A stretch of DNA of 33,137 nucleotides. Origin: Peptostreptococcus sp. MV1. GTDB taxonomy: Bacteria > Bacillota > Clostridia > Peptostreptococcales > Peptostreptococcaceae. Positions within the stretch are counted from its first letter, which is position 1, and every line of letters begins with the position of its first letter. Of the stretch, positions 17,901 to 25,353 are shown piece by piece. The notes under the pieces are model-generated. The model made no database searches. It was given only the letters and a program-made list of their open reading frames with translations, and had not been told where the DNA came from. The DNA lies in assembly GCF_000758885.1 (NCBI RefSeq), contig NZ_JRNB01000087.1, positions 130 to 33,266 on the forward strand. The letters are read 5' to 3'. The position numbers and the translations under genes were made by a program.

Positions 17901-20426
17901 ATGAAAGGTTCAGAATGTAGATTAATAGAATATATGGAGGGTTCTAAAAAGCGCTTTATAATTCCGGTTTACCAGCGTAACTATGACTGGAAGATACAGA
18001 ACTGTAAACAGCTTTATGACGACCTTGTTAAAGTGATAAAAAACAAAAGAAAAAGTCATTTCTTTGGAAGTTTGGTTTCTGTTTATGAACCATCTGGAAG
18101 AAATACGGAGTTTCTTGTAATCGATGGCCAGCAAAGACTAACAACGGTGTCATTATTGCTCTTAGCAATGTATAATCTTATCAAGTCTGGGATAGTAACA
18201 CCGAGAGACGCTTTCATAGACAATCAGATTTATGAGGATTTCTTGGTTGATAAATATCAGCCAGAGGAAACTCGTGTTAAGCTAAAACCTGTAAAGAACG
18301 ATCAAAAGGCATTTGGCAAACTGTTTAATGATGTTAATGAATACATTATGGAGTCAAATCTTACCACTAACTACAATTACTTCTATGAAAGAATCCAAAA
18401 GCAGGAAATAACGATTGATGAACTCTTTGATGCAATATGCAGATTGGAGATTATTAACATCACATTGAACAATGAGGATAACCCTCAGTTAATATTTGAA
18501 AGCTTGAATTCAACTGGTCTTGATTTGAGCGAGGGTGATAAAATCAGGAACTTTATCTTGATGGGGCTTCCTTCAAAAGAACAAGATGAGTACTATGATA
18601 AATATTGGAATAGGATTGAAGAATTTACTAAATACGATGTTAGCTCCTTTATAAGGGATTATTTGAGTGTCAAGCAGTTTGCAATAGCATCACAAAAGAA
18701 GATTTATATAAGTTTTAAGGACTATGTCGATAGGCAATCAATTGAAACAGAAAACCTTCTTAAAGATTTACTGGCATATGCTAAACGATATGAAATTTTG
18801 CTATGTGGGGGAACAAAGAACAAGGCTTTAGATGCATGTATTTATAGGCTAAATAGATTGGAGACAACGGTTACAAGACCATTCTTCCTTGAAGTATTAA
18901 GGCTTTATGATGAAAATAAACTGGATATGTCGCAAGTTGCCGAAATATTTTTGATTACAGAAAATTATTTATTCAGAAGAACAATATGTGACCTGCCGAC
19001 AAATGCACTGAATAAAATATTCCTTATGCTCCATAGAGAAATCACCAGGTATGAAGATAATGATGTAGGATATGTTGAAAAATTTAAGTATGCACTTTTA
19101 TCAAAGAAAGAAAGGGCACGCTTCCCTGATGATGATGAATTTTCTGAAAGGTTTACTGACAGACAGGTCTACCAGATGAATAGCAAGAATAAGATTTATA
19201 TCATGGAACGTCTTGAAAATTATTCTACCGCAGAAGACAAGGATGTATATGGACATTGTGATGATGGTACCTATTCCATCGAGCATATAATGCCCCAACA
19301 TTTGACTCCCGCGTGGGTTAAGGTCCTTGGAGAAGACTATGAAGAGATTCATGAGATATGGCTTCATAGAATTGCAAATCTGACTTTGACTGCCTATAAC
19401 TCAAAGTATAGTAACAGTACATTCGATGAAAAGAAATCAATGAAGAATGGACTTGAAGACAGTGGTATTCGAATGAATACTTATATTGCTAAGAAAGATA
19501 AATGGACTTTGGCTGAACTGGAAGAGCGTAACCAATATTTGATGGGACGGGCTCTTGAAATTTGGTTTGCACCGGCAAGCACATTTAAGCCGGCAGAAAA
19601 ACAGATGGATTCATATACTTTGGACGATGACACTTCTTTAAGCGGAAGATTAATTGCACGTTTTAGTTATAAGAATACAGAGCAGCCAGTTTCAAGTTGG
19701 GTGGAAATGTTCCAGAAAGTATTGCAAATTCTATATGCTGAAGATAAGAGCGTGATTACAAAACTTGCTGTTTCTACAGAGGATAACGTCGCACAACACT
19801 TTACCATGAATGTAGCGGATTTCAAAAAGAATGTTGAAATTGGGGATGATATTTTCGTATGGACTAATACAAGCACACAGAGCAAGATTTCAGTATTGAA
19901 CAGAGTCTTTAAATTATACGATGCCGATCCAAGTGATTTAGTTTTTTACTTACGTGATGAAAGCGAAGAGAAAGAGACAGATATAGGAACGCGATACGAG
20001 ATACGAAGAAAGTATTGGACTTATGCATTAGAGATTATAAAAGAAGCTCATAGAGAAGGTGGTTCTTTTACTAACGTAAATATATCAAAAAATAACTGGA
20101 TTAGTGGTTTCATTGGAATTAACGGATTTAAGATTATCTGTGTAGCAAACTATGATTTTGCAAGGGTTGACTTGTTTTTAGGAAAAGCTAAGAAAGAAGA
20201 TAATAAAAAAGCTTTTGATATTCTGATGACTCATAAGGATGATATTGAAAAGACTTTAGGAGTATCGCTCATTTGGTACCGCGGTGATGATATCAAGTCA
20301 TCAAAGATTTCATATCAGTTAAATGGTGTAAGCATAAAAAATGAAACTGACTGGTTGAAGATGGCAAGGTTCCATGCTGATTGGAGTAAAAAATTCTATG
20401 ATGTTATAGTGCCTTATCTTGGATGA
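17901..20426 (+). CDS. GmrSD-like DUF262/DUF1524/DUF4268 protein, probable phage defence nuclease
   Basis: The 841-aa protein opens with a ParB-like DUF262 domain containing IPVYQRNYDW (21-30) and the nucleotide-binding IDGQQRLTT (74-82). A DUF1524 HNH-type domain follows, with IEHIMPQ near 460-466 and a downstream RIANLTLTAYNSKYSN. The C-terminal part resembles DUF4268 (RGDDIKSSKISYQL and flanking sequence). DUF262 and DUF1524 form the GmrS and GmrD halves of modification-dependent type IV restriction enzymes. A GGAGGTGG precedes the ATG. The position between 38-bp repeats beside a recombinase fits acquired defence cargo. Target modification is unknown. Confidence 0.85.
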   Translation: MKGSECRLIEYMEGSKKRFIIPVYQRNYDWKIQNCKQLYDDLVKVIKNKRKSHFFGSLVSVYEPSGRNTEFLVIDGQQRLTTVSLLLLAMYNLIKSGIVTPRDAFIDNQIYEDFLVDKYQPEETRVKLKPVKNDQKAFGKLFNDVNEYIMESNLTTNYNYFYERIQKQEITIDELFDAICRLEIINITLNNEDNPQLIFESLNSTGLDLSEGDKIRNFILMGLPSKEQDEYYDKYWNRIEEFTKYDVSSFIRDYLSVKQFAIASQKKIYISFKDYVDRQSIETENLLKDLLAYAKRYEILLCGGTKNKALDACIYRLNRLETTVTRPFFLEVLRLYDENKLDMSQVAEIFLITENYLFRRTICDLPTNALNKIFLMLHREITRYEDNDVGYVEKFKYALLSKKERARFPDDDEFSERFTDRQVYQMNSKNKIYIMERLENYSTAEDKDVYGHCDDGTYSIEHIMPQHLTPAWVKVLGEDYEEIHEIWLHRIANLTLTAYNSKYSNSTFDEKKSMKNGLEDSGIRMNTYIAKKDKWTLAELEERNQYLMGRALEIWFAPASTFKPAEKQMDSYTLDDDTSLSGRLIARFSYKNTEQPVSSWVEMFQKVLQILYAEDKSVITKLAVSTEDNVAQHFTMNVADFKKNVEIGDDIFVWTNTSTQSKISVLNRVFKLYDADPSDLVFYLRDESEEKETDIGTRYEIRRKYWTYALEIIKEAHREGGSFTNVNISKNNWISGFIGINGFKIICVANYDFARVDLFLGKAKKEDNKKAFDILMTHKDDIEKTLGVSLIWYRGDDIKSSKISYQLNGVSIKNETDWLKMARFHADWSKKFYDVIVPYLG

Positions 20427-20555
20427 TATGAGGCCAAGATGGTAAGTACGTTTAGAGACTTGAAATGATAAAGAATAAAAAATTAATCAACATATTCCCA
20501 TATACGAGGCATTTGTAAAATACCAAATTTTATCCATACTAACCACTCAAACCAT

Positions 20556-20593
20556 TGTGAGAGTGTCGTATTGATGTCAAGAAAATAAGATAA
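20556..20593. repeat. 38-bp direct repeat, right copy
   Basis: Second copy of the repeat at 17826-17863, with two substitutions. It lies in the non-coding gap of about 300 bases after the DUF262 gene. No recombinase coding sequence precedes it here, so it is either an att-type copy or the orphan tail of a lost recombinase gene. Confidence 0.85.
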
Positions 20594-20688
20594 CAGGATA
20601 TAAGACTGTTGAAATCAATGGCTTTTGTGGTTGGAGAAATAATAAATATAATACAAATTATCCATAAATTATTGTTTAGTATTAAAAA

Positions 20689-20707
20689 GTGTCACCACTG
20701 GTGACAC
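20689..20707. promoter_or_regulatory. Palindromic operator-like site upstream of rhuM
   Basis: A perfect inverted repeat GTGTCACC-ACT-GGTGACAC ends 13 bases before the GGAGG of the RhuM gene. Its size and place fit a dimeric regulator's operator. Which protein binds it is unknown. Confidence 0.5.
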
Positions 20708-20733
20708 AATCTAAATAATCGGAGGTGGTTGCG

Positions 20734-21515
20734 TTGGCAAAAAAGAAAAATGAAATAAGCATTCGTTCAAGTGCAGCAGAATATCTTACCTACCTTGCTT
20801 CTGTCGGAGAGCAGGAAGATAGCATTGAAATGCGCTACGAAGATGAAAATATATGGCTGACACAGAAGATGATGGCTAGGCTTTATGATGTTGATGTGCG
20901 TACAATTAGTGACCATATCAAAAAGGTGTATTCAGATAGCGAGTTGGAAGAAACGGCAACTATCCGAAAATTTCGGATAGTTCAAACCGAGGGTTCTCGC
21001 CAGGTTCAGAGAGAAGTGAACCATTATAACCTGCAGATGATTATTGCTGTCGGCTTCAAGGTAAACAATGAACGTGCCGTGCAGTTCACGGTCACACGGC
21101 TGCTGAATTGATTGTGGAGCGAGCCGACCACCAAAAGGAACATATGGGACTTACCACCTGGGCAGATGCTCCGGACGGCAAGATTAAGAAAAGTGATGTG
21201 ACGATTGCAAAGAATTATCTGAGTGAAAATGAATTGCATCAATTGAACCGTATGGTAACGGCGTATTCGGATTTTGCTGAAAACATGACTTTAAGACGTA
21301 TTCCTCTTACTATGGAGGATTGGGAAAAGAGACTCAACAGCTTTATTGAAATGTTTGATTATGGCATTTTGCAGGATGCCGGAAAGGTTTCTGCTGAAAT
21401 AGCCAAACTCCACGCCGAAACTAAGTTTGAAAAATATCGTATCATTCAAGACAGATTGTTCATGTCGGACTATGACAGGTATCTGCTTGAATTAGAGAAA
21501 AAGGCGAAGAAGTAA
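20734..21515 (+). pseudogene. RhuM family protein, broken by internal deletion and frame change
   Basis: Residues up to ERAVQF match the N-terminal half of the clostridial RhuM-type proteins (PF13310), with an N-terminal DNA-binding-like part (IWLTQKMMARLYDVDVRTISDHI). The frame then ends at 21111. The C-terminal half resumes in another frame: reading the +1 frame across the junction gives AVHGHTAAELIVERADHQKEHM, then runs to 21515. Intact relatives, as I recall them, carry about 110 residues between these blocks. The shared GCAGTTC at about 21079 belongs to both sides, which points to a microhomology deletion. The start is TTG 20734 with GGAGG at 20721. Probably non-functional. Confidence 0.8.
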
Positions 21516-21624
21516 TAAAAAAGCAAATGTAAAAGCATTTTGACACGTATTTTCTGCGATGTCAAAGCCGTTTGGCAGACTACAAGTTGTGGTTTTCCTA
21601 TAATAAAAGTGCAAGGGAGGTGCA

Positions 21625-21849
21625 ATGGCGTGGACACTACGAGAATATCTGTCCTTACTATCATACTTTGTAGAAAAAATCGGAATTAGCTTTGAAAGAT
21701 GTATAACTGCAAAAATTAATTCAAAGACAAAATAAGTAATACCTGGTGTTAAGTTTGGGATTTATAAAGGCTATACGAATGAAGATGTTCCTTATGGAAA
21801 AATTAAGAGTGTATGTAATTTTTTCTGTAAATTAGCCTTCTATGGCTAA
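21625..21849 (+). pseudogene. Possible decayed small gene (36 codons plus in-frame continuation)
   Basis: A GGGAGG at 21615-21620 precedes an ATG opening 36 codons (MAWTLREYLSLLSYFVEKIG...). After the stop at 21733-21735 the same frame stays open for 37 codons and reads protein-like (VKFGIYKGYTNEDVPYGKIK). This could be one gene with a premature stop, or chance. A seven-pair hairpin, ATTAGCC/GGCTAAT, overlaps its end at 21831-21850. Not recognised. Confidence 0.25.
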
Positions 21850-21891
21850 TCCGCATATTAGGCAGTTAAAAAATAAATATTTGATTATTGG

Positions 21892-21916
21892 GAAGGTTGG
21901 TGAAAATCCAGCCTTC
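21892..21916 (+). terminator. Hairpin, possible weak terminator
   Basis: GAAGGTTGG (21892-21900) pairs with CCAGCCTTC (21908-21916), nine pairs including one G-T, followed by a T-rich but interrupted tail. It probably ended transcription of the decayed region upstream. Confidence 0.4.
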
Positions 21917-22070
21917 TATTGTTTTATAGTATTATAATTCTTTGTCAGTTAGCATTGATGAATAAAATTGCTTGTATGATATATACCTTGCTATTCTACG
22001 TCCACCTCTAAATAGCATTTACATTTATATACTCTGATGATATCGTGTACTTAGTGAAAGAACATTATGA

Positions 22071-22508
22071 TTGAAATTAAGGATATTGGTGTATTTGAAG
22101 GAATATCGGATTCTACACTTGAGAGAATATACGAATTATCTGAGAGAGGGGCATAGACTGACAGATAGATTGCCTTTTACTAATGAGGTAACCGTAAAGC
22201 AAGGTTATAATGCATGGCGTATTAAGGACTCTGTGATTGTTCATCAAGTAAAGAAAGAATGGTACGAACTTGGTAAAGCTGAAATTAAAACGGATATGGG
22301 AAATTCTGTATATGTTTATGATATGGAAAGAACCATTTGTGATTTGGTAAGAGATAGAAAAAATCAAGATACAGAGATATTTTCTAAGGCTTGGAATCTA
22401 TATATCAAGAAAGACTCTAAGGATATATGGAAATTGAGAGAGTATGCTAAGGAATTTGGAATAGCACAGCAAATTGAAGAGATACTAGAGGTGATTGCAT
22501 ATGAATAA
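22071..22508 (+). pseudogene. Truncated AbiEi-type antitoxin (type IV TA)
   Basis: From about RLTDRLPFTNEVTVKQGYNAWRI onward the frame matches the C-terminal half of AbiEi-family antitoxins, through VYDMERTICDLVRDRK to the end at VIAYE. The normal N-terminal winged-helix and the residues before LTDR are missing. The 5' part of this frame looks random, while another frame from ATG 22067 gives a short unrelated peptide. So the N-terminus has been lost or replaced. Translation could start only at a TTG. It overlaps the AbiEii fragment by eight bases, as in intact abiE operons. Confidence 0.7.
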
Positions 22509-22809
22509 GGATAGCGTAACACAGAAACTAAGAAATAAAGCGAAGGAGCTTGGTTTAAATTATAATTTAGCATTAAGTAAATTTTTCTTTGATGAATTTT
22601 TGAAGCTACTTTCTAATAGCGCGCATAGAGAAAATTTTATGATTAAGGGTGGTATGCTATTAACTTATTCTTTAGGTGTACAAAATAGAGCCACTCAAGA
22701 TATTGATTTTTTAGTTAAGGGATTTCCATTAGAGCCCGTAGAGATGAGAAAACTTTTAAGGCAAATGAGGGGTCTTTTGAAACCACCGACCTTGAGATAT
22801 TTTAAATAA
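22501..22809 (+). pseudogene. Truncated AbiEii/AbiGii-type toxin
   Basis: The N-terminal 80 residues match the AbiEii nucleotidyltransferase toxin: FMIKGGMLLTYSLG followed by ATQDIDFLV, which carries the catalytic DxD (DID). The family runs to about 280 residues, but here the match stops after MRKLLRQM and a short unrelated tail ends the frame at 102 residues. The start is ATG 22501, inside the end of the antitoxin frame. With the rest of the polymerase-like domain missing it should be inactive. Confidence 0.75.
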
Positions 22810-22810
22810 A

Positions 22811-22835
22811 AAAGAGAGCAAATCTTGCCCTCTTT
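22811..22835. terminator. Bidirectional terminator between abiEii remnant and relE
   Basis: AAAGAGAGCAA (22811-22821) pairs with TTGCCCTCTTT (22825-22835) with one mismatch and a 3-nt loop. It lies three bases beyond the relE stop and just after the abiEii fragment. The minus-strand side is followed by T-rich sequence, so it should end the relBE transcript. Confidence 0.65.
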
Positions 22836-22837
22836 AA

Positions 22838-23170
22838 CTAGTCATTTGTATGTTTGATAACATCTTCAATGTTTCTGCCTGAACAGAAAATACGAATAAT
22901 GGAAACGGTGGATAACTTTTCATCAACACGATAAAAAATCATGTAATTATCAACCGGTACTTTATATATTTTCATGGAAGCCCAAGGCTCCCACTCAACA
23001 AGGGAATGCCTTGCCGGAAATGTATCAAGGGAGCGAATCATCTTTCTAATACGTGATGATTGATTCTCGGCTGCAACACGTGCTTGTAATGAAAAAAGAA
23101 TATACTCGTATATTTCTGTTAAATCCTCAAGTGCCTGTGGTGAGTAAATTACTTTATAGGTTTTACTCAT
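22838..23170 (-). CDS. relE: RelE/ParE family toxin
   Basis: This 110-aa protein has the RelE/ParE fold pattern: an opening KVIYSPQALEDLTEIYEYI helix block, then basic strands (WASMKIYKVPVDNYMIFYRVDE) and a final strand-turn IIRIFCSGRNIEDVI. RelE-type toxins cut mRNA at the ribosome, whereas ParE-type poison gyrase; the sequence does not settle which. The ATG overlaps the antitoxin stop by four bases. The pair is complete and looks functional, unlike its decayed neighbours. Confidence 0.85.
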   Translation of the reverse strand: MSKTYKVIYSPQALEDLTEIYEYILFSLQARVAAENQSSRIRKMIRSLDTFPARHSLVEWEPWASMKIYKVPVDNYMIFYRVDEKLSTVSIIRIFCSGRNIEDVIKHTND

Positions 23171-23472
23171 ATACCATATTCCTTTGTAAAGTAGTCATCG
23201 ACTTCATCCGCGCTATAGGCTTTTCCGGTATTTAAAGAATAGATTCCTTTTTGCAGTTCTAAGTCCAGTTCTTCTTTGGTTAGACTGCCTAGAGCTAAAG
23301 GTTTTTTAGACGGAAGACGAAGTTCAAAAGGCATGCCTTTTTGAAGAACAATCTGACTGTAAAGCATCTGTATTGCACTTGATGGAGAAATTCCAAGTTG
23401 ACTTAAGATGCTTTCCGCGCTTTCTTTTAAGTTTGTATCAATTCTTGCATAAACAGCACTTGTATTTGCCAT
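23167..23472 (-). CDS. relB: RelB/DinJ family antitoxin
   Basis: The 101-aa protein has an N-terminal ribbon-helix-helix domain (ANTSAVYARIDTNLKESAESILSQLGISPSSAIQMLYSQIV), typical of RelB/DinJ antitoxins. It then has a flexible acidic C-terminal part that should wrap the toxin. ATG 23472 is preferred over a GTG at 23481, which would leave almost no gap after the AGGAG at 23483-23487. It is cotranscribed with and overlaps the toxin gene. Confidence 0.85.
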   Translation of the reverse strand: MANTSAVYARIDTNLKESAESILSQLGISPSSAIQMLYSQIVLQKGMPFELRLPSKKPLALGSLTKEELDLELQKGIYSLNTGKAYSADEVDDYFTKEYGI

Positions 23473-23489
23473 GAGTTTCACACTCCTTT

Positions 23490-23527
23490 CTTGTCTATAT
23501 TATACAAGAAAGTAAATGCAAATGCAA
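23490..23527 (-). promoter_or_regulatory. relBE promoter with overlapping inverted repeat
   Basis: On the minus strand, -35 TTGCAT (23522-23527), a 17-nt spacer and -10 TATAAT (23499-23504) form a clear promoter. The -10 is embedded in CTTGT-N9-ACAAG (23490-23508), a likely operator for autorepression by the RelBE complex. Confidence 0.7.
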
Positions 23528-23573
23528 GCATACGCAAGCGAAACGAGAATCATAGATTTAATAAAAATGCGTA

Positions 23574-23615
23574 TTGTGAACTACCCATAGGCTTTAGATT
23601 ATGGGTAGTTCACAA
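23574..23615. repeat. Perfect 16-bp inverted repeat with 10-nt loop
   Basis: Arms at 23574-23589 and 23600-23615 pair perfectly (TTGTGAACTACCCATA and its complement) around GGCTTTAGAT. There is no T-run. The GTGAACTACCCAT-type sequence resembles subterminal hairpins of IS200/IS605-group elements as I recall them, so it may be a transposon-end remnant. It lies between relBE and bioY, where foreign-looking genes give way to core genes. Confidence 0.6.
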
Positions 23616-23664
23616 GCTAAAAGAATATACAACCATAAAACAAGAAACCAAATAAAAACAAATC

Positions 23665-23703
23665 AGACCTCAACGACCAACAATGGTAAACACCTTGAGG
23701 TCT
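23665..23703 (-). terminator. bioY terminator
   Basis: AGACCTCAA (23665-23673) pairs with TTGAGGTCT (23695-23703). On the minus strand it is followed by a T-rich tail, and it lies about 35 bases past the bioY stop. The loop can form a small inner stem. Confidence 0.65.
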
Positions 23704-23736
23704 AATTATATCCAAGCCAACCATCATTTCAATCTT

Positions 23737-24288
23737 CTAAAACTCAATATACCTAGCCAATCTCTGTCCAAGCAAGACTGCGATGGCGCAGCTTGCAAGG
23801 TCCTTTACAAAGGCCAATGGGAATAGGCTGACCAAGCATGCTAGATAAGAAATTTTAGTGCCCATTGCATAGTTCAAAATAAAATAAGTATAAAGACTAC
23901 CAAAGGCATAGGTAAATACCATACCAAGCAGGCAAGCTAGAAATAGCTTTACGAATGATCCAGTACCAAGTTTTTCCCTAAAATATCCAACCAAGTAGGC
24001 AGTGATTATAAAGGCTACTAGGTATCCAAATGTAGGTTTTAGTATGTACTGAGGTCCCCCACCTTCTGTAAATATTGGAAAACCTACCAAGCCGATTAAT
24101 ACATAGACTAGGACAGATAGTCCACCTCTTTTAGAACCAAGTAGCATACCAGCTAGCAATACAAATGTAAACTGGAAGCTAAATACAGTCACAGGAAATG
24201 GTATCCTGATAAAGGCCCCTATAGCTATCAGGGCTGTAAATAACGAACATAGAATCATTGTTTTTGTGTTCAAAAATTTCTTACTCAT
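23737..24288 (-). CDS. bioY: Biotin transporter BioY
   Basis: This 183-aa integral membrane protein matches BioY, the biotin-binding S component of an ECF importer. It has the typical N-terminal LFTALIAIGAFIRIPFPVTVFSFQFTFVLLAGMLLG and the GYLVAFIITAYLVGY segment, with about six membrane helices. ATG 24288 with GGAGGAG at 24294-24300 fixes the start, rather than a longer frame opening at 24342. It stands alone and probably uses a shared ECF T/A module encoded elsewhere. BirA-like sites upstream point to biotin-dependent repression. Confidence 0.9.
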   Translation of the reverse strand: MSKKFLNTKTMILCSLFTALIAIGAFIRIPFPVTVFSFQFTFVLLAGMLLGSKRGGLSVLVYVLIGLVGFPIFTEGGGPQYILKPTFGYLVAFIITAYLVGYFREKLGTGSFVKLFLACLLGMVFTYAFGSLYTYFILNYAMGTKISYLACLVSLFPLAFVKDLASCAIAVLLGQRLARYIEF

Positions 24289-24331
24289 ACAAACTCCTCC
24301 TAAATAAAAATATCTCAAAATAATTAGCATA

Positions 24332-24427
24332 TAGTAAACCAAACATATTGATAGGTTTACTAATCTTATGTATCATAGTTTACCACATGAAAACCATATT
24401 GTAAACCATAAAAATATAAAAGTTTAC
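24332..24427. promoter_or_regulatory. Two BirA-like operators upstream of bioY
   Basis: Site one pairs TAGTAAACC (24332-24340) with GGTTTACTA (24354-24362). Site two pairs GTAAAC (24401-24406) with GTTTAC (24422-24427). Both reduce to GTAAAC-N15-GTTTAC. This resembles the Firmicutes BirA operator, bound by the biotin ligase-repressor. Site one is 44 bases upstream of the bioY start codon; site two lies nearer the divergent aroF promoter. Confidence 0.65.
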
Positions 24428-24472
24428 TATATAGGCCTTTATAATATTTACTTATATTTGACCTGCAAAATA

Positions 24473-24506
24473 TGCTATAATGTACTTTAGCGTATTTTTA
24501 AAATAC
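24473..24506 (+). promoter_or_regulatory. aroF operon promoter and adjacent palindrome
   Basis: An extended -10, TGC-TATAAT, lies at 24473-24481. A TTGACC at 24458 is too close to serve as a standard -35. A perfect palindrome GTATTTT-T-AAAATAC at 24492-24506 sits just past the expected start point and could be an operator. AAAGGAGG at 24511-24518 is the ribosome site. Confidence 0.55.
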
Positions 24507-24523
24507 TTAGAAAGGAGGTCTAT

Positions 24524-25348
24524 ATGATTGAAGGTTTAAAGAGGACAAAAAGGGATTTTAGCAAGGAGTCTAGACCCATTAATATAAATACGGATAAAGG
24601 AATTTTAGAAATAGGTGGCAAGTCGCCTATCATAATAGCAGGCCCATGCTCTGTTGAGTCAGAGGACCAGATAGTTTCAATTGCTAGGTCTGTCAAGGCT
24701 GCTGGAGCCAATCTCTTGAGGGGAGGAGCCTACAAGCCTAGAACATCTCCCTATGATTTTCAGGGGATGAGGGCAGATGGCCTAGACCTACTGAAAATAG
24801 CCAAGGAAGAAACTGGTCTGCCAATAGTATCGGAAATAGTTGGTATCAGCCACTTGGACCAGTTTGCAGATGTGGATATACTCCAGGTAGGGGCCAGAAA
24901 CATGCAAAACTTTGAACTGTTAAAGGAACTGGGCAAGATAGGCAGGCCAGTCCTACTAAAAAGAGGCTTTTCTTCCACTATAAAGGAGTGGCTGATGAGT
25001 GCAGAGTACCTAATGTACCATGGCAATGACCAAGTCATCCTGTGCGAGAGGGGGATCAGGACCTTTAGTGACGTTACTAGGAATACCCTAGACCTATCAG
25101 TAGTACCGATTTTGAAAGAAGTCAGCCACCTACCAATAATAGTCGACCCTAGCCACGGAACAGGAATATCTAGCCTAGTGGGGTCTATGTCATTGGCGGC
25201 AATAGCAGCAGGGGCAGATGGCTTGATGATAGAGGTCCACAACGACCCACAAAATGCCCTATCAGATGGAGACCAGTCCATACTGCCGAGTAAATTTGCC
25301 CAGATAGTTGACCAGGTGGGCAAGATCAAAATAGCTTTAGAGGGTTAG
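24524..25348 (+). CDS. aroF: 3-deoxy-7-phosphoheptulonate synthase (DAHP synthase, class I beta)
   Basis: The 274-aa enzyme condenses phosphoenolpyruvate with erythrose 4-phosphate, the first step of the shikimate pathway. It matches the short KDO8P-synthase-like AroF type: [40 protein letters not shown] and DPSHGTG are all present, covering PEP and metal binding residues. A short N-terminal extension of about 30 residues precedes the barrel. No chorismate mutase or ACT domain is fused, so feedback control is not evident. It is the first gene of an operon; the aroB-aroE fusion follows after five bases. Confidence 0.93.
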   Translation: MIEGLKRTKRDFSKESRPININTDKGILEIGGKSPIIIAGPCSVESEDQIVSIARSVKAAGANLLRGGAYKPRTSPYDFQGMRADGLDLLKIAKEETGLPIVSEIVGISHLDQFADVDILQVGARNMQNFELLKELGKIGRPVLLKRGFSSTIKEWLMSAEYLMYHGNDQVILCERGIRTFSDVTRNTLDLSVVPILKEVSHLPIIVDPSHGTGISSLVGSMSLAAIAAGADGLMIEVHNDPQNALSDGDQSILPSKFAQIVDQVGKIKIALEG

Positions 25349-25353
25349 TTGCG

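Noticed and set aside
18679-23520. Search for a CRISPR array near the defence genes
   Set aside because: Only the 38-bp pair and simple hairpins were found; there is no regularly spaced repeat set.
24458-24481. TTGACC as the -35 of the aroF promoter
   Set aside because: The spacer to TATAAT is only 12 nt; the extended TGC before TATAAT is a better explanation.
24760-25329. Long antisense frame of 189 codons opposite aroF
   Set aside because: Composition and position are those of a shadow of the well-supported aroF gene; no recognisable domain.
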